From the NCBI RefSeq assembly GCF_021287045.1, contig NZ_JAJTBG010000003.1, positions 295,241 through 359,240 of the forward strand: a stretch of DNA of 64,000 nucleotides, read 5' to 3'. The notes beneath the pieces are model-generated. The model searched no databases. It was not told where the DNA came from and worked only from the letters and a program-made list of their open reading frames with translations. The position numbers and the translations under genes were made by a program. Source of the DNA: Oryzomicrobium sp. (GTDB lineage: Bacteria > Pseudomonadota > Gammaproteobacteria > Burkholderiales > Rhodocyclaceae). Positions 1 to 7,346 of this stretch are shown one piece after another. Numbering within the stretch: the stretch's first letter is position 1; each line of letters begins with the position of its first letter.

Positions 1-44
1 CCGCCGTGGGTGACGCCATGCGCGGCGCCGGCCTTATCAAGTAG
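1..44 (+). CDS. 3' end of an unidentified upstream gene (partial)
   Basis: Only the last 13 codons are inside the window, reading AVGDAMRGAGLIK and ending at TAG 42-44. That is too little to name the product. The stop codon overlaps the AGGAGG ribosome binding site of the next gene, whose ATG is 12 bases downstream, so the two are very probably co-transcribed and co-translated. If the following operon is indeed Fap-like, this gene is where a FapA-like chaperone or another early operon member would be expected. Confidence 0.6.
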   Translation, partial: AVGDAMRGAGLIK

Positions 45-56
45 GAGGCAGCCGCC

Positions 57-710
57 ATGTCCACGCCCTCCTCCAAAACGCAACTGATGCAGACGCTGTA
101 CACCGCGCTGCTGTGCGGCAGTTGCCTCCTCGCCGCCACTCCCGCTGCGGCCCAGATAGTTCTGTTGCCTGCTCCGGCCGACGGCCTGGTCCGCGATACC
201 AGCGTGATCGGCGAAGGCGCCATGAGCGGCGTCAGCGGCATCAGCAGCGTCAATAGTTCCGCCGGCGATTTCAACCAGCAGGCCAACGTCCGCGCCATCA
301 GCATCAACCCGGGCGGCACGGCCAATGCCCAGAACCAGGTGAGCCAGTTCCAGGGCCCAGAGTTTTCCACCCCGGTGGGCCAGGCGGACGTACAGATCAG
401 GGCAGGTGCCTACACCGGCTCCATGGGAATCATGGGGGTGAATCAGGCGGCAGGCATCGCCAACAGTCAGGTCAATGGCTTGGCCATTGGCATCGGAACA
501 CGCGTCGAAGCCGTGGGGGACAGCACGCTGGCCACCATGGCTCCACGGGTGAGCAGTCTGGGCGGCAACACGCCGGGCGCTTCCAGCAACCAGAAGGTCG
601 GGGTCGACGACACCGCCTTCGCGGGTGCACGGGGCATCCTGCAGCTCAACCAGACGGCCGGCACGGGCAACCGTTCGGCCAACACGCTGGGCATCCAGAT
701 ATCCCGGTAG
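57..710 (+). CDS. Secreted repeat protein, FapB-like minor amyloid subunit candidate
   Basis: The 217-residue product starts with a signal peptide (hydrophobic stretch about 13-27, likely cleavage after the AAA before Q33). The mature part holds three degenerate 29-residue repeats at about residues 55-83, 118-146 and 187-215. They share the pattern A-x-x-G-x-x-G-I-x-x-V/L-N-x-x-A-G-x-x-N-x-x-x-N-x-x-A/G-I-x-I. The same pattern, better preserved, occurs in the next gene. Short Gly/Ala/Asn/Gln-rich repeats, a signal peptide and position ahead of a larger repeat protein and a C39 peptidase match FapB, the minor or nucleating subunit of Pseudomonas Fap fibrils. Start choice is supported by AGGAGG 9 bases upstream. 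The Fap assignment is inference from architecture; it could also be another repeat adhesin. Confidence 0.6.
   Translation: MSTPSSKTQLMQTLYTALLCGSCLLAATPAAAQIVLLPAPADGLVRDTSVIGEGAMSGVSGISSVNSSAGDFNQQANVRAISINPGGTANAQNQVSQFQGPEFSTPVGQADVQIRAGAYTGSMGIMGVNQAAGIANSQVNGLAIGIGTRVEAVGDSTLATMAPRVSSLGGNTPGASSNQKVGVDDTAFAGARGILQLNQTAGTGNRSANTLGIQISR
219..701 (+). repeat. Three degenerate 29-codon repeats in the FapB-like gene
   Basis: Repeat units lie at 219-305, 408-494 and 615-701 with linkers of 34 and 40 codons. All three keep the Gly, the N-x-x-A-G core, two Asn residues and the terminal I-x-I, while other positions vary, as expected for stacked beta-strand repeats of an amyloid or solenoid. The last unit ends two codons before the stop. 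Confidence 0.65.
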
Positions 711-751
711 CCCGGAGTTCTTACGCAGCAACCTCTCTCAAGGAGCGCATC

Positions 752-1699
752 ATGAACACTCGCACCAAAATCACGCCCGTTGCCCTGGCGCTGCTTGCCA
801 TGGGTGCTTCCAGTGTCTGGGCCGGCGAAGACGGCGGCGGAGATGGCCGTGGTGGCGACCGCCACCATCGCATGCCCCCGCCGCCCCCCCCGACCTACGC
901 CTCCGCCACGGTGAACGACACCCAGAACAACGTAGCCAACGTCGGCGTCAACGACGAGCTGGAAAACAAGGCCAGCCTCAGCGGTGGCTCCCTGTCGGGT
1001 GCATCGGGCAACATCGGCGTGAACATCGGCGCCGGCGACAACAACCAGCAGGCCAATGCCGCCGCCCTATCATCGGCCGACGCCTCCTTCGTCTTCGACC
1101 ATGCCACGGCCAGCGCTACCGCCAGCCAGTACAACGCCAGCAACCTCACCTCCAACGCCGGGGTGACCAACTCGGCGACCCTGGACGGCGGTTCCCTGAG
1201 CGGTGCTTCGGGCAACATCGGGGTCAACATCACTGCCGGCAACAACAACCAGCAGAAGAACGACCTGACTGCCTCGGTGGCGAACGCCAAGAACACCAGC
1301 GCATCCGTGACTGCCAACCAGAACTCCACCAGCAATACCACCACCAACTCGCCGGTGCGTATCTACCAGACCACCTATGAGACGGTGACACTGCAAGGTG
1401 GCATGTTCGGCGGCTATCAGGGCAGCACCGTGTCCTGGGAGCCTAGCAGCGGTCACGGCGACGATCATGGCCGCGGCGGCACGGAGTACGGCTACGAGGC
1501 CGGCGACATCGCCCTGGCCGGTTGCTTCACCGCCAACATCCCGGTGCAGACCCTGTCGGTGAACAAGCTGACCACCAACACCGCAACCCTTGGTGGCGGC
1601 TCCCTGTCAGGCGCGTCGGGCAACATCGGCGTGAATATCGCTGCCGGCACGGGTAACCAGCAGTTCAACGGCCTGTCCATCGTTGCCGCGACGAAGTAA
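752..1699 (+). CDS. Secreted repeat protein, FapC-like major amyloid subunit candidate
   Basis: The 315-residue product has a signal peptide (cleavage expected after VWA at residue 24), a Gly/Asp/His-rich segment and a run of six prolines (42-47). Three nearly identical 25-residue repeats follow at 78-102, 146-170 and 282-306, each with GGSLSGASGNIGVNI followed by A-G-x-x-N-Q-Q-x-N. Linkers are Ser/Thr/Asn-rich; the second is 111 residues and contains a Tyr/Thr-rich stretch and a His/Asp/Gly-rich patch near 233-248. Three conserved repeats with variable-length linkers match FapC, the main Fap fibril protein. It differs in having a single cysteine (C258), so the CxxC motif I recall near the C-terminus of Pseudomonas FapC is absent. 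A purine-rich AAGGAG lies 8 bases before the ATG. Confidence 0.65.
   Translation: MNTRTKITPVALALLAMGASSVWAGEDGGGDGRGGDRHHRMPPPPPPTYASATVNDTQNNVANVGVNDELENKASLSGGSLSGASGNIGVNIGAGDNNQQANAAALSSADASFVFDHATASATASQYNASNLTSNAGVTNSATLDGGSLSGASGNIGVNITAGNNNQQKNDLTASVANAKNTSASVTANQNSTSNTTTNSPVRIYQTTYETVTLQGGMFGGYQGSTVSWEPSSGHGDDHGRGGTEYGYEAGDIALAGCFTANIPVQTLSVNKLTTNTATLGGGSLSGASGNIGVNIAAGTGNQQFNGLSIVAATK
983..1669 (+). repeat. Three highly conserved 25-codon repeats in the FapC-like gene
   Basis: Units at 983-1057, 1187-1261 and 1595-1669 encode the same GGSLSGASGNIGVNI core followed by A-G-x-x-N-Q-Q-x-N. The core is identical at protein level in all three but differs at many third codon positions, so selection acts on the protein and the copies are not recent duplications. 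Confidence 0.8.
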
Positions 1700-1780
1700 G
1701 ACAGTCGTACGCATCTGCCCGGAGCGGAGGGCGGCTCGCCGTCTTCCGCTCCACATGCCCTTTTTGCCGGGAGGATATTC

Positions 1781-2521
1781 ATGTGCCAACGTACTTCGCT
1801 TTCGTCGGCAAGCGGTCGTAACGGAATACCCCGTCCCCTTGGGCTGGCAGTTCTGATCGGACTGGCATTCCTCACCCCTGCCGTGGTTTTCGCCGGCAAC
1901 GTGCCTCTGGCAGGCGTCGTACCGGGAACCGTCATCTCGAAACAGGTGCAGAGTGCCCGGGAGCGCAAGTTCGAAGACGTCGTCGAGCAGAAGACCGATT
2001 TCAGTTGCGGCGCTGCGGCACTGGCCACCATCCTCCAGGAGGCCTATCACCGCGACCTCAGTGAAAACCAGGTGGTCCAGGCGATGCTAAAGATCTCAGA
2101 CCCTGCCGTTGTCCGCGAGCAGGGTTTTTCGTTGCTGGACGTCAAGCACTACCTGGAAACCCTGGGCATGCGCGGCCGGGGCTACCGGGTCCCTCCCGAA
2201 GTCCTCAAGGAGGTGAAGGTGCCGGCGATCGTGCTGCTCAACTACAAGGGATACAAGCATTTCGTAGTGTTGCGCCGTGCCACGGATGAACAGGTGTACC
2301 TGGGCGACCCCGCCCTGGGCAACCGGGTGATGCCCCTCGACGAGTTCGCCAAGGGGTGGAACGGAGTGATCTTTGCCGTGATCGGCAACGATTACGACCA
2401 AGGCAATGCCCTCCCCCACCCCCGGGAGGCCCTGACGGTCTGGACGTCGATGAACCGCTTCACTCCGGTTCCGGAGCCATCCCTGCGGGACTTCGGTTTC
2501 ATCCGTGCCGACTTTTTCTAA
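1781..2521 (+). CDS. C39-family cysteine peptidase, FapD-like
   Basis: The 246-residue product has an N-terminal hydrophobic signal or anchor (about 20-38) followed by a C39 peptidase domain. The catalytic cysteine sits in TDFSCGAAAL (C76), the histidine in YKHFVVL (H160) and the aspartate in LGDPALG (D176), so the triad is complete. There is no ABC transporter portion, unlike bacteriocin C39 exporters, but stand-alone periplasmic C39 peptidases are the hallmark of Fap operons (FapD), where they are needed for fibril export. It lies directly after the two repeat proteins, with GGGAGG 7 bases before the ATG. Likely substrates are the neighbouring secreted proteins or the barrel gene product; no Gly-Gly leader is obvious in them. 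Confidence 0.8.
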   Translation: MCQRTSLSSASGRNGIPRPLGLAVLIGLAFLTPAVVFAGNVPLAGVVPGTVISKQVQSARERKFEDVVEQKTDFSCGAAALATILQEAYHRDLSENQVVQAMLKISDPAVVREQGFSLLDVKHYLETLGMRGRGYRVPPEVLKEVKVPAIVLLNYKGYKHFVVLRRATDEQVYLGDPALGNRVMPLDEFAKGWNGVIFAVIGNDYDQGNALPHPREALTVWTSMNRFTPVPEPSLRDFGFIRADFF

Positions 2522-2522
2522 A

Positions 2523-2541
2523 GGACATGCCCAGCATGTCC
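2523..2541 (+). other. Intercistronic hairpin between C39 peptidase and next gene
   Basis: GGACATGC and GCATGTCC form a perfect 8-bp stem around a CCA loop, starting one base after the peptidase stop codon. There is no T-run, and the next gene's GGGAGG follows immediately. It could protect the upstream message from 3' decay or tune expression of the next gene rather than terminate. Confidence 0.5.
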
Positions 2542-2552
2542 GGGAGGTTTTC

Positions 2553-3347
2553 ATGATCCACGCGAACTCCCCCACGCCCCGGCGAAAGCTGGCTGTATTG
2601 GCGCTCGCCCTGACCAGCTTGACCCCTGGTCTGGCCCATCCGATGACGACCACCGATCTGATGGCCAGCGAGGTCAGCGACGATGATCTGGCCAGCATGC
2701 GCGGCCGCTACATCGCGCCGAACCAGATTCTCAGTTTCGGCGTGCAGATGAGCACCACCTGGCAAACTCCCGGGGGCGGCATCGTCTCCACCGTGACCTT
2801 CCAGGTGAATCCCCAGTTCCAGCCGACCATCACCATCGACACCACGCCCCAGGGCGCCTCATCGCCCCAACCCCAGACCGCCACATCCCCGGCATCCACG
2901 TCCGTCGTCACAGCGGGCGGTATCGGCAACGTTGCAGGCGTCACCCAGACCATCCAGACCGCCGGCAACAGCAATGACGTGGCCAACAACATTCAGTTGA
3001 ACCTGACGAGTTCATCGCAACCCACCTCGCCTGGCGCCGGCAGCAACACCATCGTCATCACCGGCCCCGGTACCTATACCCAGACCCAGGGCAATACCAA
3101 AACGACGGTAGTGCTGGATAGCAATGGTCTGGCACTCAACCTCTCCATGCCCGGCGAGGGTTCGACCCTGCAACAGGTGGGCAGCCAAGGGCTGCGTCAG
3201 AGCGTCCAGATAATCAGCGATTTAAACCTGGTGCGTAATTCCATGGTTGCCATCGCCCAACTCAAGACACCTATGCTGGGAACCGAAACCCTTGGGCGAA
3301 CCCTAAACTCCCTACAGGGGCTATCCAAGACGGGCGGATGGTATTAA
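2553..3347 (+). CDS. Secreted Fap-operon protein, FapE-like position
   Basis: The 264-residue product begins with a signal peptide (hydrophobic about 13-27). After it comes an acidic motif DDDLASMRGRY (about 44-54), then a Ser/Thr/Gln/Pro-rich region and one degenerate copy of the operon's repeat around residues 123-151, reading A-G-G-I-G-N-V-A-G-V-T-Q then TAGNSNDVANN. The C-terminal third is predicted mixed and ends in Gly-Trp-Tyr. Size and place match FapE of Pseudomonas, but I see no sequence signature that proves this. The ATG at 2553 was chosen because GGGAGG precedes it by 6 bases; the in-frame ATG at 2505 overlaps the upstream gene and lacks a site. Confidence 0.55.
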   Translation: MIHANSPTPRRKLAVLALALTSLTPGLAHPMTTTDLMASEVSDDDLASMRGRYIAPNQILSFGVQMSTTWQTPGGGIVSTVTFQVNPQFQPTITIDTTPQGASSPQPQTATSPASTSVVTAGGIGNVAGVTQTIQTAGNSNDVANNIQLNLTSSSQPTSPGAGSNTIVITGPGTYTQTQGNTKTTVVLDSNGLALNLSMPGEGSTLQQVGSQGLRQSVQIISDLNLVRNSMVAIAQLKTPMLGTETLGRTLNSLQGLSKTGGWY

Positions 3348-3360
3348 TTCTCAACAATGC

Positions 3361-3387
3361 GGGCCTCACAAATGAGGCCCTTTTTTT
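3361..3387 (+). terminator. Rho-independent terminator after the repeat-protein operon
   Basis: GGGCCTCA, a CAAA loop and TGAGGCCC form a perfect 8-bp stem followed by seven T residues, 13 bases after the stop of the FapE-like gene. It separates that gene from the barrel gene, which has its own 129-bp AT-rich leader. Confidence 0.9.
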
Positions 3388-3516
3388 GCCATTCACCATG
3401 TTAATTGCATGGAAAAATGGCAATTTGGTTTTAACATTGGCTACATGTTACTGACTGCTGGCCAGATAGTTCTTTAGCGCTTTTGCAGGGTTTTTCCACT
3501 TAACAGGGGATGGAAA

Positions 3517-4848
3517 ATGAATCACCCGAAAAAAGTAGTGCTTGCCGTATTAATCGCCTCCGCATTTTCAACCACTGCATTTCCGGCATTTGCCGAAAGT
3601 GACGACATCGTCCAATTGAAGCGTCAGTTGCGCGAATTGACCGAGCGCTACGAGTCCCAGCGGGTCGCCACCGAACAGCTTGAGGTCCGCATACGACGCC
3701 AGGAAGCCCTCCTGGCCGCCTACACCAACGGCAATGCCCAGCTGGCCCAGGCCGATGCGCCGGCCCGGGGCCGCTTCTTCCGCACCGCCGACGGCGCGGC
3801 GGGCGATGCCGGCGCAGCCGGAGCCAGCGGCAACGCCGAAAGCACCTCGCCCGGCAGCGGCGGCGACACCCTCAAGGCGCCTCCGCCGTCACGCAGCGCC
3901 CAGGCGGTCTACCAGGAACAGGCCGGCGGCGTGTTCGGCCAGCCACGGCGCTGGACCTTCGAAACGGGGCTGACCTACACCCACTACGATTCGCGCCAGC
4001 TGCTGCTCAACGGCTTCCTGGCCCTCGACACCATTTTCCTCGGCAACATCAACGTCAACCGTATCCAGGCCGACATGCTGACCCTGGACCTGACCACCCG
4101 CTACGCCATTTCCGACCGGGCCCAGGTGGACTTCAACGCCCCCTTCCTCTACCGCCGCAGCAACTTCCAGTCCGGCGGCGCCGGCGGCGCGGCCGGCGCC
4201 CTGTCCGAGGCCACCGTCACCCAGTCGCCGCGGCTGGGCGACGTGAACATGGGCTTCTACTACAAGCTGCTGGCCGAAACCAAGGACAACCCGGACGTGG
4301 TGTGGAACGTCCGCCTCAAGGCTCCCACCGGCAGCAACCCCTACGGTGTGAAGATCGTCACCGACAGCGGCAACAACAACCTTCAGTACCCCTCCAAGCT
4401 GCCCTCGGGCAACGGGGTGTGGACCCTGTCGAGCGGCTTCTCCTTCATCAAGACGGTGGACCCGGCGATTCTCTTCGCCAACGTGGCCTACTACCACAAT
4501 TTCAAGCGCTCTTTCGGCGACATCAGCTCCACCGAGGGCACGGTCACCCCGGGCAGCGTCAAACTGGGCGACGTATTCCAGTGGGGCGTGGGCACTGCCT
4601 TCGCCCTCAACGAGCGCAGCAGCCTGAGCCTGGGCTTCACCCAGGCCATCTCCCAGCGCAGCAGTCTCCAGCCCGACGGCCAGTCGGCCCAGACCATCGT
4701 CGGCAGCAACGCCAACGCGGCGACCTTCAACGTGGGCCTGACCTTCGCCTCCAGCGACCGGACCACCATCATCGGCAACCTGGGCATCGGCCTCACACCG
4801 GACGCGCCCAACTTCACCATCGGCCTGAAGATTCCCTACACCTTCTGA
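3517..4848 (+). CDS. Outer-membrane beta-barrel with N-terminal coiled coil, FapF-like
   Basis: The 443-residue product has a clear signal peptide (cleavage near AFA-E27). Residues about 28-75 form a charged heptad-like coiled coil (DIVQLKRQLRELTERYESQR onward). A Gly/Ala/Ser-rich flexible stretch follows to about 125, and from about 140 alternating aromatic and polar strands run to a terminal Phe (IPYTF), the usual outer-membrane signal. Coiled coil, disordered linker, then barrel is the architecture of FapF, the trimeric pore that secretes Fap subunits. Because the preceding operon carries matching substrates and a C39 peptidase, it is probably their exporter, but it is transcribed separately after a terminator. 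Database names for such barrels are often uninformative. GGGGATGGAAA precedes the ATG. Confidence 0.65.
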   Translation: MNHPKKVVLAVLIASAFSTTAFPAFAESDDIVQLKRQLRELTERYESQRVATEQLEVRIRRQEALLAAYTNGNAQLAQADAPARGRFFRTADGAAGDAGAAGASGNAESTSPGSGGDTLKAPPPSRSAQAVYQEQAGGVFGQPRRWTFETGLTYTHYDSRQLLLNGFLALDTIFLGNINVNRIQADMLTLDLTTRYAISDRAQVDFNAPFLYRRSNFQSGGAGGAAGALSEATVTQSPRLGDVNMGFYYKLLAETKDNPDVVWNVRLKAPTGSNPYGVKIVTDSGNNNLQYPSKLPSGNGVWTLSSGFSFIKTVDPAILFANVAYYHNFKRSFGDISSTEGTVTPGSVKLGDVFQWGVGTAFALNERSSLSLGFTQAISQRSSLQPDGQSAQTIVGSNANAATFNVGLTFASSDRTTIIGNLGIGLTPDAPNFTIGLKIPYTF

Positions 4849-4861
4849 TCGGCCGGCACGC

Positions 4862-4897
4862 CATGAAAAAACCCGCCTTACGGCGGGTTTTTTCATG
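4862..4897. terminator. Bidirectional terminator between converging units
   Basis: Two 16-base arms pair perfectly around a TTAC loop. The 5' arm carries an A-tract before the GC stem and the 3' arm a T-tract after it, so it can end transcription of the barrel gene from the left and of the minus-strand symporter genes from the right. Confidence 0.9.
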
Positions 4898-4936
4898 CTG
4901 GGCGATGGCCCCGTAGCCAAGCCTTGCCTGTGCCTC

Positions 4937-5209
4937 TCAATCGTCGCCCTCATCCACCCCGTACTGCTTGTCCAGCCGCTTCATGTAGCGGGCGTAGAAC
5001 CAGATGATCAGCACATAGACGATCAGGCTGCCCTGGGCGGCCATGTAGAAGCCCAGGGGAAAGCCGGCGAAAACGACATCGTTGAGCTCCCGGGCGTAGT
5101 AGCTGGTGACGAAGGTGACGAGGAACCACAGCACCAGCAGCAGGGCCGTCACGGTCAGGTTGCGGCGCCAGTATTCCTGAAGCTTTGGAGTCACTTTCAC
5201 GGCCGGCAC
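4937..5209 (-). CDS. DUF4212 small subunit of sodium:solute symporter
   Basis: The 90-residue protein has two hydrophobic segments (about 19-39 and 50-72) and the family-typical YWRRNL start of the first segment plus YARYMKRLDK after the second. DUF4212 proteins (TIGR03647) are the small partner of VC_2705-type sodium:solute symporters. It follows the large subunit by 37 bases on the same strand; in many genomes the small subunit comes first, so the order here is reversed. The start is a GTG at 5209 with only a weak CGAG upstream. Confidence 0.85.
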   Translation of the reverse strand: MPAVKVTPKLQEYWRRNLTVTALLLVLWFLVTFVTSYYARELNDVVFAGFPLGFYMAAQGSLIVYVLIIWFYARYMKRLDKQYGVDEGDD

Positions 5210-5246
5210 CTCGATGCACGGGAACGGGTATGGAAAAGGCGCATCG

Positions 5247-7334
5247 TCAAAAGCCCTCCCGCTCCAGGCGCGGGTAGCGGATGCGGGTCACCACGTTCTG
5301 GGTTGCGGGCGGTGGCGGCGGGGTCAGCAGGCTCACCACCACGATGGTGATGAAGCCCAGGGGCACCCCCCAGACGCCGGCGGCGGTGGAATCGATGCCG
5401 AACCAGGGCTCCATGGCGATGCCGTGCAGCCCCAGCCAGGGAATGCTGTCGAACTGGACCCGCACCATGTAGTAGAGCGTCACCCCCAGCCCCACGAGCA
5501 TCCCCGCCACTGCCCCGGCCCGGTTGGCGCGGCGCCAGAAGATGCCCATCACCAAGGCCGGGAAGAAGGCCGCCCCGGCGATGGAGAAGGCCCAGGCCAC
5601 CATGTAGAGGATGGTGGAGGGCCGCTGGGCGGCCAGGGTGGCGGCGCAGATGGCCACCACCAGCAGCAGGGATTTCGATACCACCAGCCGCCACTGGGTC
5701 GAGGCCTGGGGACGGAAGATCTTGTAATAGACGTCGTGGGACAGGGCGCTGGTGATCACCAGCAGCAGCCCGTCGGCGGTGGACAGGGCCGCCGCCAGGC
5801 CGCCGGCGGCCACCAGGCCGGAGACCACGTAGGGCAGCCCGGCGATTTCCGGAGTGGCGAGCACGATCACGTCCGGATTGAGCGACAGTTCGGCCCATTG
5901 CAACAGGCCGTCCCGGTTGATGTCCTCGATGTGCACCAGCCCCACCTTGCCCCAGGCCGCCACCCAGGAGGGCAGCTTGATGATGGGGGTGTTGATCAGG
6001 CTGGAGAACACCTCCAACTTGGCATACACCGCGTAGGCCGGCGCCGCGATGTAGAGCATGAGGATGAACAGCAAGGACCAGAACACCGAGTCCCGGGCCT
6101 CCTGGACCGTGGGGGTGGTGTAGTAGCGCATCAGCACATGGGGCAAGGCCGCGGTGCCGATCATCAGGCAGAACATGAGGGACAGGAAATTGAGCCTGGC
6201 CTGGCCCGGATCGCTGCCCGGCCGCGGCTCGAAGGCATCGGCATGGCGGATCGGCTGGGCGCCCCGGTCCGCCGCCTCGCGCATCTGGGATTCCCATTTC
6301 ACCCGAGCCTCTTCCGGGCTGCGAGGCAGTTCGCGCCGCTCCTTTTCCACCGCCACGATGTCGCGCAGCAGGGCGTTGTTGGCCTTCATCTCATTGAGCC
6401 GGGTGGTCAGCCGGGCCCGTTCCTCCTCCAGGGAATCCGGCAGGCGCACGATGCGCTCGTAGATGGCGTCTGCCCGGGCCCGATAGAGGTCCCGGGCTTC
6501 CTTTTCGGCGGGCAGGTCGAAAATCTGCTCCTCCAGCCGGGATACCTGTTGCACCGCCTCGCCGTAGGCCACCGGCGGCACCATGCTGCCGCTCACCTTA
6601 TAGCCGAGGATGCATACCGGAGTCAGGTAGGCGATGATCAGGATGACGAACTGGGCGACCTGGGTCCAGGTCACCGCCCGCATGCCGCCCAGGAACGAGC
6701 AGACCAGGATGCCGGCCAGGCCGACGAACACACCGATCTCGAACTGGAGGCCGACAAAGCGGCTGGTGATCAGCCCCACGCCATAGATCTGGGCCACCAC
6801 GTAGACGAACGAGGCCAGGATGGCAGCCACCACCCCCACCAGGCGCGGCAGGGTGCCGCCGTAGCGGGCGGCGAGGAAGTCGGGAATGGTGTACTGGCCG
6901 AACTTACGCAGGTAGGGGGCGAGCAGCAGGGCCACCAGCACGTAGCCCCCGGTCCAGCCCATCACGTAGGCCAGGCCCTGGAAGCCCGAGAGGAAGAGCA
7001 TGCCGGCCAGGCCGATGAACGAGGCGGCGCTCATCCAGTCGGCCCCGGTGGCCATGCCGTTGAAGATGGCCGGCACCCGACGGCCTGCCACGTAGTACTC
7101 GGTCACGTCGGAAGTGCGCGACAGGATGCCAATGGTGGCGTAGAGCAGGATGGTAAACAGCAGGAAGGCGTAGCCGATCCAGCGCGGCGGCATGCCCATC
7201 TGTTCCAGCCCGGCCAGGGCGAGCACGAACAGGATGAACCCGGCGGTGTAGGCCAGATAGTAGCGGCGCAGCTGGGGCACGAACCCGGCCCCGCCGCGAA
7301 TCGCTCCGAACCAGCGCATCAATCCTCGGGCCAT
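5247..7334 (-). CDS. Sodium:solute symporter large subunit (VC_2705 type, acetate-permease-like)
   Basis: The 695-residue integral membrane protein belongs to the SSS family and resembles ActP-type cation/carboxylate symporters. It has the family segments TGADWMSAASFIG and the long hydrophobic helices LLLVITSALS and VAWAFSIAGAAFFPALV. Between about residues 235 and 365 a charged, largely helical insertion (many Glu/Arg/Leu heptads) interrupts the transmembrane core, probably a cytoplasmic loop. It sits 12 bases downstream of the exonuclease gene in a cluster headed by acetyl-CoA synthetase, which suggests acetate or another short-chain carboxylate as substrate. Substrate is inference from context. 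Confidence 0.85.
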   Translation of the reverse strand: MARGLMRWFGAIRGGAGFVPQLRRYYLAYTAGFILFVLALAGLEQMGMPPRWIGYAFLLFTILLYATIGILSRTSDVTEYYVAGRRVPAIFNGMATGADWMSAASFIGLAGMLFLSGFQGLAYVMGWTGGYVLVALLLAPYLRKFGQYTIPDFLAARYGGTLPRLVGVVAAILASFVYVVAQIYGVGLITSRFVGLQFEIGVFVGLAGILVCSFLGGMRAVTWTQVAQFVILIIAYLTPVCILGYKVSGSMVPPVAYGEAVQQVSRLEEQIFDLPAEKEARDLYRARADAIYERIVRLPDSLEEERARLTTRLNEMKANNALLRDIVAVEKERRELPRSPEEARVKWESQMREAADRGAQPIRHADAFEPRPGSDPGQARLNFLSLMFCLMIGTAALPHVLMRYYTTPTVQEARDSVFWSLLFILMLYIAAPAYAVYAKLEVFSSLINTPIIKLPSWVAAWGKVGLVHIEDINRDGLLQWAELSLNPDVIVLATPEIAGLPYVVSGLVAAGGLAAALSTADGLLLVITSALSHDVYYKIFRPQASTQWRLVVSKSLLLVVAICAATLAAQRPSTILYMVAWAFSIAGAAFFPALVMGIFWRRANRAGAVAGMLVGLGVTLYYMVRVQFDSIPWLGLHGIAMEPWFGIDSTAAGVWGVPLGFITIVVVSLLTPPPPPATQNVVTRIRYPRLEREGF

Positions 7335-7346
7335 GGCGTTCCCCGT

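Noticed and set aside
2505-2552. Longer start (ATG 2505) for the third secreted protein
   Set aside because: It overlaps the peptidase gene, lacks a ribosome binding site and would put a charged stretch before the signal peptide.
3388-3516. Sigma-54 promoter for the barrel gene around TGGCCAGATAG...TTTGCA
   Set aside because: The GG and GC dinucleotides do not fall at -24/-12 spacing.
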